A stretch of DNA of 64,000 bases from Ehretia macrophylla (Eukaryota > Streptophyta > Magnoliopsida > Boraginales > Ehretiaceae): the NCBI GenBank assembly GCA_037974665.1, contig CM075772.1, positions 44,358,552 through 44,422,551 on the forward strand, in the 5' to 3' direction. Shown here piece after piece: positions 22,560-32,999 of the stretch; the stretch's first letter is position 1; every line of letters begins with the position of its first letter. A program made the translations under genes and the position numbers. The notes beneath the pieces were generated by a model that did no database searches, had not been told where the DNA came from, and worked only from the letters and a program-made list of their open reading frames with translations.

Positions 22560-23859
22560 ATAAGAGGTTTGGTGGAAAACGGGAAAGAAGACAAAAGGTT
22601 AGAGATGTATAAGGTTATGAATTCGCGGGTTTGGTGCCTAACAGATTTAGTTTTGTAGGTTTATTGGGCGCTTGTTCTTCGTCTAATGATATGTGGAGTG
22701 GACTGGCATTGCACTGCCGGACAATTAAGTTAGATCTTGATTCCACGGATTTTGACGGTAATGTGATAATTATGAAGTATGCAGTTTTTTTATAAATAAA
22801 AAAAAAAAATAGGTCAAAGGTCCTTCTGAAAATTATATGAAATTTAACCATGTCTTGACTACATCAAGAAAGCATAGCATATTACATGTACTCGTCAAAA
22901 CAAGCCTGAGAAGAGAACCATTTTCGCAAAAAGTAGAATTGAATTATAAGGTGTTTATTCATTAAGGTGTTATTACTTAGGACATTGCTCAAAAGGTTTT
23001 ATATCTTTATTTATTTTTGAATGTCACAAAGGGCACAAATTGGTTGTTGCGCTATACATGCAGTCTGATATAGGAAAGAAGGTAAAGGTTGTCCAAAAGC
23101 CTAAAGTTAAACTAAAGGAGGACAACTAATGATTTTGTAGCTTAAAGCTTGGACTCCAAAAGGAACTGTTTAATTTTATATATTAGAAAATTATATAATA
23201 TTACAAATGTTTGTTTTCTTTTTAGAAGTCCTTTTATTAGACTTTTCTTTGGTAGGCAATAATAGAATTTTCCAAACTATTTGACGGGGGGTTCATTTCT
23301 GCTAGCAATGACTCTTGGCCCATATTCAGAAGCTGCAGTAATTTTATCAGTCATTTTACTTAGGCTTCGTCACAGTTTTTGTTAAGAGTATTTCCTTGCA
23401 TAAGATGCACTTTCAGATAATATAAGTGCATTGAAAAAAAAGGATTGGCTATTCTTATGGGACAGCTTATGTATAAGCTTCAGAATTATTTATTTAATAT
23501 TATTCTGGGGCAATAACATTCGTCTCTATTTGAGCATTTTATTGCCTAATGTCATGAAGATAAAGCTTCCGTCATAGAAATAATAAGGTACTCTTAAGTG
23601 GCATACCATGCTTGGCCTACACGAGAAATTATTATATTAAAGTTTATTCATACACTAGGAATAAAGCCTAGTTGTAGGCAGTTGTTCTATTCATATATGA
23701 CATCCGACCTTGTTTCAATCATTTGTTCTCAATTCCATATTTTGTAATCAAGCTTGGAGGAACAAATTTTAGTGGGTATTGTATAAGAGTTCAGTTATGT
23801 TACAGGTTTCATGTCGAAACTTCATTTTGAGCTGGTTAATTATCAATATAAAGTTATAT
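22560..23859. other. Interior of outer element, no recognised gene
   Basis: AT-rich sequence without long frames. It corresponds in position to the 5' interior of the retroelement family but is too diverged from 19745-21966 to align by eye. Nothing else is seen. Confidence 0.4.
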
Positions 23860-26800
23860 ACAATTCCTTAATTAAAGGTGATATTATCCCAATTAAATAA
23901 TCTTGTGATTGATATAGACAGTTGTGTCGAAGCGGACCTCTGTATTAGTCAATAAATTATTTAATGAGGATCCAGGGATATTTGCTTTTCTGAATTAGTA
24001 TATGCAATTGCTTGTCCGAAGGGGATAGTTGTGTGTATTAATTTAGACGAAGTGGGAGTGTCTGCGAGGGTTATTTTATTTGACTTTAAAGGGATTTGTC
24101 TGCCCAAAGGAGATAGATTTCTTTAGAGTTGACTCACTGTTTCACTTAAGTGAGAGGTTCATACAACATATTGTGTATTCTGCCTGAAGGGGAATATGCA
24201 GTGTACACTTTGAACTCTCATGAGGATATTTTTACAGTTTATCATTTTTTTGAATTATGTCATTATTTCCTTTTTTTTAATGGCAATTAGCAACATTCTT
24301 GTAAATGATCGTTTTTGTTCAAATCAAGATTTTGACTAGCTTACTGAACAATATTTATTAACCATGAAAATCACATGGGCCTTATAGTTTTGTTTTATTG
24401 TGAGGTCACTATCAAGTTTATTTAATTTAAAAGCAAATTTGGGATCCCCTAAGCCATTGTTGGTGAATTTCTTTAATTCACTTTTATATCATGACTTGGG
24501 ATATCAACGTTATCAAGTCATTTGTATTCATGAAATATTGCTCAAAGTCTGACCTTTGTAATGATTAAGCGAAGCTCAATTGAACGAGTACTCCCTTATA
24601 TTAAGTTTTCATGTTTGGATGGTTATATATTTTTGTATGCTCCATCATATTAAAGTTTTTAGTCAAGCATCACTTTTAAGACTATTTTGAAGTCATAGTT
24701 TTTCATTTATTGTCTCTGTATGAGTTTCTGAACTATGGATATATAGAGTGGTTATTTTTATGAAGAACAATTAACAGATAATATATTTATTTATCTGTGA
24801 TTATCATCTTTGTAGTTTGAATTTTTATGTTCAAGTTATTGATAAGATCTTCAATACTAAGAAGATATAAATCTTCTTGAATTTATATGAAAGTGAATTG
24901 TTTTCATTCAAGCTATCTCGTGATTGGGATGTTGATGTCATCATGCCACCCTATTTACTTATAGATTTTTCTCAAGTTTGACTATTGTTATGACTAAGTA
25001 AAGTTTAATATTAAACGAGTGCTCTTTCATATTAAAGTTGCATGTTTACTTTGGTATATATATATATACTCCTTTGCAAGTTTATTTTAATTATGTCATC
25101 ACATTTTTTAGGCTGGAAGAAATAGTGCTTTATTACTTGTCTTTTGTACAAGTTTATTAAAGTATTAATGACATTACAAAATTGACATGTTTACAGTAAA
25201 ATATTTTTGGCAAGGTAAAGTTGATAATATATACAATGTCATTCTAGTTTATTTGGAGACTCTCCATGAGCTATATTTGAAGGTATATGGAAACCTTTTT
25301 CAATAACACAAAGTTTTCTTTAAGTTGTCTTAGTTGATATCTTCAAGAGCCTCTATACAAAACTTGCCATATGAGGATTATTAATAAAGCCCTTGAAAAT
25401 TTTGATAAGGATTTTTCCAGTTGGATGTTTTATGGATTAGGATGGGTGACTTAGTCGAAGCGGGTTATCCAATGTAATTTATGAGATATCCAATAAGGTT
25501 TTTGGAATGATTTACTTCTTGGAGTTATAGTTCACAATTACATACCCGAAAGTGGTAATTACGAACCTTAACTTTTGAGGAGTATGGGTGAATAGTAAAG
25601 GTGTAAAAATAAATTTAATCTTATAAAACCTTCCTTGGCTGAAGGTATTAGGCAGTTATGACTGTTCACTTGTGGAGACTCTAAGATATTATGTAACTTT
25701 GCTTGCAAATGTCTATATGACATGTTAGATCAGTCTCCAAATGGGACAAGTTTTTGACTAGAATGTTCTAGTTGCAAGTTCATACAATGTGCATTATTCT
25801 GTGTTTAATGGTAAAGTTTGAGTTTATATTTAAAGTTACGATTATAGCACATCTTACTTGCACTTCAAGTGATCATGTAGGGTTTATTGGACATAATCAT
25901 GATTGCCTTCCTCCATGCTTCTATTTTCCACATGTATGTGTGATTGTTCCAAGGTGAATAGATTTTTCATGAAACTTTACTTCCTAATAAGTCATTTTTC
26001 ATAATGACAATTATATGGAATCAAAGTATTAAATATATTGTTTTTTATGCAATATTTTAAAAGGGCTTCCATCTAAAGGATTCAGAATGTGGAAATTATT
26101 TGGAAGCATATGTGTCAATACATTCTATCTTAAGGCTATCAAGTTTCCTAAAGTGAAGTCTTATATATATTTCAAATGAAGGCTTCTATTGTTTGAGAAA
26201 GAAAACAAGGCTTGACATTCAAGTCCTTAAATTGGTTATTCAAGAGTACACCTGCTATTATCTTCAAGATTTAGTTAATCGATAGTGTTTGGCCTGCATT
26301 ATGTTATTTTGGTTTTTATAAAATCTAGAATTTTAAAGAAAGAGAAGTACAATTATTTTTTCATGATAACTTTGTTATCCGTTAATAAAGCTTCTTATGC
26401 TATAAAGAAATAAAGTTTCTAGAGTATTAAGTGAACTTAAGGTCAGTGGGAGTATTATATTTGTTAGATTATGTGCTCTTACATGTATGTCTTTGTTAAG
26501 AAGGCTATAAAGTATCATGCTTGAAATGCATTTTATTTGCATTTACATATATGGAAGTTTGAGTATGAGCATGATGTATAAGAAATACACCTCACTTAAA
26601 CATTTGAGATGAACAAATGATATAAAGTCTACAATCTCCTAAAGTAAAGTTATTTAAGGTAGGAGATTTATAAAGTGATTGCAATGTTGTTGTGGCAACT
26701 AATTGATGGGAATCTCCCTATACTTGACATGCTTATATTCTTAAGTGTCTCTTTATCTAGAGATGAAGTGTATAGAGTTTATCTTTTATGAGAGAAAAAT

Positions 26801-28285
26801 TCAACACTTTTCAGTTAAAAATTACAATCAAAGCATGTTTTCAGGATTGTAATGTCACTAACCAAAGAAGTTGTCATTAAGTTTGTACGATTTCATGGAT
26901 TTTAAAGTATTTGGTTAGTGGAAGCATGGTTTTTTTTTACCAAAGTGTTGATACGTGATTATTACTCTCATATTTGGTCATTAAAGTATTTACAGTTATC
27001 ATTGTACGGTTATTTACCTAAACTAATGGTGGTGTTTGTGATTCAATCATTTATTGTTACCTGCTTAATTATTTACACAACTTGGATATATTGATGGGTT
27101 ATAAAGACATAAGTTGTGAAAATTTATTGACACTAGTGTTTAAGGTATAATTGGGTGCTTAGTATGTTTAAGGTATAGTTGTGTGCACTGAATATAGTAT
27201 ATGCATGCATTTTGGGAACTCATGTTGAAGCTCAATTAATGCTTCAATTGAAAGACTTCAGGTTAGAAACGTAAAGTGTAATTAAGGGTACAATTTATTT
27301 CGAGTAATTTACAGTACATTAAAGTTTGTTCCCATCATATTTAATTAGTGATCATTGTTTTATGTGTACACATATAGAGTTACCCTGAGCTCACGCAGTG
27401 TAAAGCTTCATATCTCGAGATATACAGTTAAAAGTTTCATTATTGAAGTGGCTTTGGTTTAGAAGCATTAAAGGGGGTTCATATACTCCAATAAAGTTTA
27501 AAGGCTTCTTCTGAGACAAAAGGGGATCTAATCCTGTAAAGGGTCTTACAAGACCATAAAGTGGTCGACTGTGGTTTGGCATACTCATCATTATAGTTGG
27601 ATCACATGTGCCAAAAACTACACTACATTTTACCACACCATAGAATCCATATCGATGATGCATTAGTATTTGTGATCATAAGAGTCCTATGCCGAAAGAT
27701 GGTATAACGACTGTTATGGTTCGATATTGATGACTTGTTGGATCGGATTCTGGATTGAGACGTTTATTTTGTGGCCATTATAGTTATTTTCAGCCCGAAA
27801 GTCATTTTATAAAATAAAATGTTTTCAAAATATAAAACCAATTAGTGTTGCCCAAGTGGGAGACTGTTGGAATTTTTTTTTAAAGTTGTGGGCTATCACT
27901 AATTGAAATACTTTATTATTTCGAAAAACGGGTTGAGGTTGACCGATAAACCCCATACATGTTTTACAGTGATCAACTCCAGTTGAGTCTAGGTCCGTCT
28001 CATGGATATTATTTTATTTAGTTGTGTGTTATGCAATGTGTAGAACTTGTTTTAATATTAGGGCAGCTTGATGGGGGGACCCAATATAATTTTAGGCTGG
28101 ACCCTCTCTCCCATCCAGAATACAAATAGTCTATAAATAAACTATTAGGGTTGGCTTGCTCCATTGAGAGTCACCATACAAAAGTTGGAGAGGGAGAGGG
28201 AGAGGGAGAGTGAGCACTTAGCTTAGGCATGTCTACCACAACATGCCGCTAAAGATTTTCTCATAGGATTTTCAAAGGTTTCTTA

Positions 28286-28635
28286 GGCTTCGTTTGTTTG
28301 TTGTAAAATATTTTGCTGAAAAATATTTTACACATTTTTTGGTATTTGGTAGGATGTAAAATTTGGTCAAATATAAAATATTTTTCAGTCAACAATTGCT
28401 GCTACTTTTGCTTAATTTTACAGTGTTTGGTAATACCAAAAGATTGGCCAACTATAAAATATTTTCATGTCATTTGTGAAAAGAAAACATTTTACGGAAC
28501 TCATTGTACATCCAAACACTAGAAAATATTTTTCAGGAAAACATTTTTCCCCAACAAGTTATTTTACAGCAAACAAACAGAACCAAGAAAAATATTTTCC
28601 ACAAGCAAGTTATTTTACAGCAAACAAACGGAGCC
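28286..28635. mobile_element. PIF/Harbinger-like MITE with TTA target duplication
   Basis: The 350 bp element starts GGCTTCGTTTGTTTGTTG and ends AGCAAACAAACGGAGCC, forming inverted repeats of about 25 bp with two mismatches. It is flanked by TTA at 28283-28285 and 28636-28638, as for Tourist-type MITEs. The undisturbed site is visible in the partner LTR near 15608-15612. The right terminal segment (CAAGTTATTTTACAGCAAAC) occurs twice, about 51 bp apart, so the right end is duplicated. No coding capacity. Confidence 0.85.
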
Positions 28636-28638
28636 TTA

Positions 28639-29464
28639 ATTACTACACACACACACACACATATATATATAGATGTATATGTATACTCGTTCAGTGATAC
28701 TCTGTATCTAATATTGAATGATATAATTATCGACCAATAAAATATAATCATATTTCAAATAGTAAAAAAAAAAAGAATCGAGCTTAATGACCTTTTCCTA
28801 TCCTTTTAAACTTGATATGATATGTTTTTAGCTTATGTAAATGTTCAACACTTGGTCATATATATTCACATATGAGTCGATAATGGACTTTTTGTTTTAA
28901 CGTTGCCTAGTTGGCCCCTGTTAGACATACATATATTCTTTTCTTGGGCTACCATTTCGTATATTCTCATTTTGAAGGCCCATTATATGGAGGCGATGGC
29001 CACTTTAGATATTTGGGCTTCGTGGACTTGCCTTGACTCAATAGATTGATAAAGAGAGGAACTGGTTTGTTGTCACTTCTTGAAACAAAAGACCATCAAT
29101 GAAATAAAAAATCCCTTTTAATTTGGTGTCTAAAGTTAGCATGTCACATGTGCTTAATAACCAACTAATTCAACAAGACTTTATTTTTCTAAGTTAGTAA
29201 ACAAAGACTTTATTTAAAATTGAATATGATTATTTGACAACAATCATATCTATGTTTTAAGCGATAAAGCAATTGAAAATTAGACTACTAGTGAATAATA
29301 CTTGTGATACTCTCGGCTTTTCATGATTCTTTTATTTTCAAAATGTGATAACGAAATAATTGAGATTGTTTCTTCAATTAGATTGATGCTTCATAAATTA
29401 CTTTATTCATGTCCATGATCTCACATATCAAAATTGGTTGACACGTGTCATTTGCATGTTTATT
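28639..29464. other. Spacer before unit B, no gene seen
   Basis: It begins with an (AC)n/(AT)n microsatellite (28644-28672), then AT-rich sequence with no credible frame and no match to the flanks of units A and C. The similarity to the other units starts near 29465 at GGGAGACGTGTGA. Confidence 0.5.
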
Positions 29465-29735
29465 TGGGAGACGTGTGAGAAGAGACGTGCAGCTGGGGAA
29501 GATAAGAGTTGTGAGCTATAAGGGATTTGATGCCGTACCCGCAGATAGAGTGAGTATATATGCGATTTCTAAATTTGATCATAACAATGGTGTCTTAATA
29601 AGATAAGCATTGACAAAAACTTGCTAAAAATCTAAGAAATGTTCTTGATATAGCGGTGAGAAAACAAACAATAGAAAAAGAAATCAACGGGGGTGAGGTA
29701 GCCACGTAATATTAAAAGAACCAGCCAAGAAATTG
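29465..29735 (+). other. Shortened upstream region of PP2 unit B
   Basis: It matches the distal upstream block of unit A (10315-10380: ACGTG pair, GGGATTTGATGC) and then jumps to the proximal block (from about 11980: AACAATGG.GTCTTAATAA). Over a kilobase present in units A and C is missing, which brings the ACGTG pair to within about 270 bp of the TATA box. Confidence 0.7.
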
Positions 29736-29762
29736 CATGCAACTTCCTCCTCCCTATAAATA
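29736..29762 (+). promoter_or_regulatory. PP2-B core promoter: RY motif and TATA box
   Basis: CATGCA at 29736-29741 is followed by TATAAATA at 29755-29762, and the ATG comes at 29837. Just upstream lies GCCACGTAA (29701-29709), an ACGT core also present in unit C but changed to GCCACTTAA in unit A. Confidence 0.65.
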
Positions 29763-29836
29763 CATGACGAACTCGAGAAAGAAAACGCAGACAAAAGTTT
29801 TTTGTGATCTAGCATTACCATAAAACGAAACACAAT

Positions 29837-30701
29837 ATGGTAAACACAACCCCAGTTTTGTGTGCATGTGTGCGTTTTTATTTTTTATTTTTATTTTTAT
29901 GCTTCTTATTCATAGGCTTGTTTCTTATTAGATAAACTGTTTTTGTGTCTTGTTCAATAGGATAAGTTCTTCATACCTGCAAGAGAGATTCAAATTGTAG
30001 ATGGAAACAACCCATCTAACGGGAACTGGCAAACCATTCTTGATGGGTCCTCTCTCTCTCTCTCTCTCTCAGACAGGGTCACACGTACACAAAATCAAAG
30101 AGAAAAAGTAGCTACCAGGACTTTCCTCCAATAGTAATGTTACCCGCTGTTATTTAAGAGATTGCGAGTTGAAGTCTCAATAATTATATTATACAACTTT
30201 AAGCCTCTCCTGAATTAAAAAAAAAAAAAAAAAAGAAATCAAACAGAAAAACTTTTTTTGGGTTGCCTTGATAATATACTCACGTCATGATATGCATATT
30301 TATGTTTGTTTGCAGACAGCAGGTTGCTGAGCTTATAAGCGACACTGGGCTTAACATCGTGGAAAAGATAGACTCTACTCTACTAACACCGCCACAACTT
30401 TGCAAAAAAGAGAAAAACACAACGGTACGACCCCGGCTTTGTGTGCCATGTGCGTGTGTTTTTTAATGCTTCTTCATCGGCTTGTTTAATTTTTTATTGT
30501 ATAAACATTTAGTTTTTTTTTTTTTTTTTTTAGTTCATCCATGATGCAGTACTATTCATTAATAATGCTTCCGCAACTTAATAAATTGTTTTTGTCTCTT
30601 CTTCAATAGCAAAATATCTTCATACCAGCAAGAGATCTTGAAAACACGGATGTGGACAAGTACAACCAATCTAACTGGAAGTGGTATATCCTTCCTGATG
30701 G
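29837..30701 (+). pseudogene. Chimeric PP2-like gene, two N-terminal modules, no C-terminal exon
   Basis: Four exons can be read in one frame: ATG (29837-29839); 29961-30046, starting DKFFIPAREIQIVDG; 30316-30424, which begins like PP2 exon 3 (QQVAELISDTGLNIVEKI) but near 30394 switches to leader-like sequence ending KKEKNTT before a GTACGA donor; and 30610-30701, a second N-terminal module (QNIFIPARDLENTD). Introns have GT-AG borders and phases match those of unit A. The last exon, with the IEIRPKP end, is absent: after the final donor only about 35 bp remain before a Pack-MULE-like element. The likely cause is unequal recombination between neighbouring copies plus loss of the 3' end. Expression is unknown; a lectin fold is unlikely. 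Confidence 0.75.
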
Positions 30702-31046
30702 GTGCGCGCTCTCTCTCTCTTTTTTTTTTTTTTTTTGGTTAAATTCACTTTGTAACCTTGTTCTTTGCATGTTTTAACACTTACTACTCTCATCTTTAAA
30801 AATCTCCACTTTTTAACATTGACTTTGGTCAAATTTGACATATTTAGACTTCTGTTAATAAAAATGATCCAATTACTAAGCTACCCTTATGAATTATTGC
30901 TAAAGACAATTTTGGAAAAAACAAGAAGAGAAAACCACAAAACCCCCAGTCCCACTCAATCGTAATCCCACCCCAACCCTAACCCGGAGACCCACACTCT
31001 CAATAGTTTTGATATAATTAGTGATGGTTATGGAAGCCCAGGTAAG

Positions 31047-31175
31047 GGAATGGAAACTTTTGCTTTCTTTGAGGAAATGATCAAATTGGGTCATTAACCC
31101 AGTACATATGGGAGTCTACTTAAAGGACTATGCAAAGGAGGAAGCTACGAGGTAGCAATGCAATTCTTGAGAGGT
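31047..31175 (+). pseudogene. PPR protein gene fragment, captured
   Basis: The frame gives METFAFFEEMIKLGH, then a stop, then PSTYGSLLKGLCKGG and YEVAMQFLRG. The (F)FEEMIKxG...P.TYGSLLKGLCKGG pattern is characteristic of pentatricopeptide repeats, RNA-binding proteins of plant organelles. Only about one repeat plus parts of its neighbours is present, with one in-frame TAA, so it is a dead fragment moved by the surrounding element. Confidence 0.75.
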
Positions 31176-31184
31176 CATTCATGT

Positions 31185-31375
31185 GTATGTGTGTTTGGCA
31201 TCTATGAGAGATGTGTTTGGAGTTCGTATGTGTGACTGTGTGTGTTGGTGTTTGTGACTGTGTGTTTATTACTCTGTGTGTGTGTGTTTGTTACTGTGTG
31301 TTTGTGACTGTGTGTGTGTGCTTTATGTGTGTGGCTGCGTGACTGTGTGTCTGTGGGTTGTGTTTGTATGTTTTT
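31185..31375 (+). repeat. TG-rich microsatellite
   Basis: Imperfect GTGTGTGTTTGTGACTGTGT-type repeats fill this stretch. The long threonine/histidine-rich frame on the minus strand is only the translation of the repeat. Confidence 0.85.
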
Positions 31376-31624
31376 TTTCGGGGCCAAGTGTGTTTTCTGT
31401 TGATGATGAAGAGGAAGAGAATCTGTGTTGATGATGATGAAGAGATGCATATGTGTTTTGATGAAAGAGGTATATTTGTCCGAAAATATAAATAGGAATA
31501 CTATTCCGTTAATTTTTTAACAGGGGTTGATGGGAGGGTTAATAAGTGGGATTTTTTTAAATATAAAGGGTAATAAGTGTCAGAACATGTAAAAGATAAG
31601 ATTAAAACATAAAATATGCCGACC

Positions 31625-32072
31625 AACTTCAAACTCTACTTTTCTACATCAATTTTTAACATTTTTCAGATCAAAATATTTCTCTATTTGTTTCAAGCAT
31701 GAATATGACCTCCAAAATACATAATTTTACCTACTAAACAAACCCACTACTTACTAGTACTACCATTGAAGAAATTAACAACATTAGCTAGTTGGAGCAT
31801 GGTGGGCTTGTTAAAGGCGAAAATGGTAGGTGAAGGTGATGTAGTAAGGATGATGGCTTTGTTGGTTTAAAAAGGAAGGTAGGTGGTGGCAAAAATAGTG
31901 GAAGGTGAAAGTGTTGGTGGTGGTGGGAATGGTGGTGAAGAAGTTCGAGAGGAAAGAAGAGAGATGAAGAAAGAGAAAAAAAAAATAACTATAATTTTAT
32001 AAAATTGTAGGTAATTTTACAATTTTTAAAGGACTTAGACCATGGATGGGGCTCTGGGCTAAAATCCACCTA
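31625..32072. other. Intergenic, purine-rich, no gene seen
   Basis: The stretch contains GGTGGTGGTGG and GAAGAGAGATGAAGAAAGAG runs and no frame of convincing composition. It ends just before the compact LTR family begins with TTTCCCATTGATATAGG. Confidence 0.5.
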
Positions 32073-32725
32073 AGTATTTCCCATTGATATAGGTTTTCTT
32101 AAATTGCAAAGAAATCCAAAATCAATGCCTTGAAAAAAATAGGACTTTATTGAATTTCGTGTTGAAAAGGAGAAATTAATTCTACCTCCGAAGTCATAAA
32201 CCCATGTTATTATGAAAAAGTAAATGCAATTGCACATTGTGATTCTGTACGTTGCAAGATGATGCAACTTAATTGATCGGAAATATTGTGATCGGCAACA
32301 AGTCGATGAATGAATGATTTTGAAGCCCGAAATAGTTGGAGATTAATCAAGGGCGGAATTATTGGATAATTGGTGACACATCTCCAACGAAAGACAAGCT
32401 GTAATTGGTGGCCTAAATAATTAATTAGATGTGTGGTGAGTTAAGGTAAAGATAAAAAGGTGATCTAATTTGATTATCTCATAAAGTTAGACCAAGTGAA
32501 ATTATAGCCACAAGTAGTCAAGAAACTTTGGCTGTAACAAGGTTTTAATAACTTTGTATCAAATCACCCTAAGTTGTTCATGCTATGTAATTACAAGAGC
32601 CGATTAATAACCGGACTCAAAAAAATATACCGAGACTTAGGTGTCTCTAGATGCAAGGGAGGTCCGAACCACGTTAAAAATATCATGTTTATTGTATTTG
32701 TGTGCAAGATCTAATTCCAACAAAG

Positions 32726-32736
32726 TGGTATCAGAG
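32726..32736 (+). other. Primer binding site, tRNA-iMet type
   Basis: TGGTATCAGAG lies three bases after the LTR terminus and is the standard complement of the plant initiator tRNA-Met 3' end used by Copia and many compact LTR elements. Confidence 0.8.
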
Positions 32737-32999
32737 TTTGGGGTCGCACACAAAATACAAAAAGATCCAATTGTTGAAAAGGCTAAAAAAGGTCAAACAA
32801 GATTTATGGTCTATAGTAAAGATATTGTTGACAATCGAGCAATGTTAAAAGAAGATTGACGAAAAGGAGTATTCCATTGCTCGAATAAAAGACGGTCGAA
32901 AATAGAATGCTAGAAGCAAAAGAGGTATTTGCATCAATACATGGTGCAGTGCTCGCCCGAAAGACAATAGAGTTGAAAATTTTTATCATGACGCGTTGA

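Larger units (their letters stand above)
15203..28660 (+). mobile_element. Outer LTR retroelement, interrupted, no intact genes
   Basis: An LTR-like sequence starting TGTTGGAATTTTTTTTT at 15203 (about 550 bp) recurs from 27865, where it follows the polypurine tract CAAGTGGGAGAC. The two share text including ACGGGTTGAGGTTGA, CATGGATATTATTTTATTTAG and ATAGTCTATAAATA. I read them as the 5' and 3' LTRs of one + strand element. A minus-strand relative (15975-22423) sits inside, and a MITE lies in the 3' LTR. The interior 23860-27864 matches the relative's interior in opposite orientation. No gag or pol product can be read, so it is broken or a non-coding derivative. The right end is unclear past the MITE. 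Confidence 0.6.
30737..31624. mobile_element. Pack-MULE-like element carrying a PPR fragment
   Basis: The ends are long, imperfect inverted repeats of about 90 bp or more. The left has CTTTGCATGTTTTAACACTT, with TTTAAAAATCTCCACTTTTT further in; the complement of the right has CTTTTACATGTTCTGACACTT, then TTTAAAAAAATCCCACTTATT. Between them lies a scrap of a pentatricopeptide repeat gene (31047-31175) and a TG-rich microsatellite. Long inverted ends around a captured gene piece fit a Pack-MULE. A clear 9 bp target duplication is not visible, and the left edge abuts a T-run. Confidence 0.65.

Noticed and set aside
28467-28740. Overlapping ORFs with repeated QQVILQQTN-like text
   Set aside because: They lie in the Harbinger-like MITE and reflect its duplicated right end and the (AC)n run.
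31202-31450. Minus-strand ORF rich in His/Thr/Ser
   Set aside because: Pure translation of the TG-rich microsatellite.
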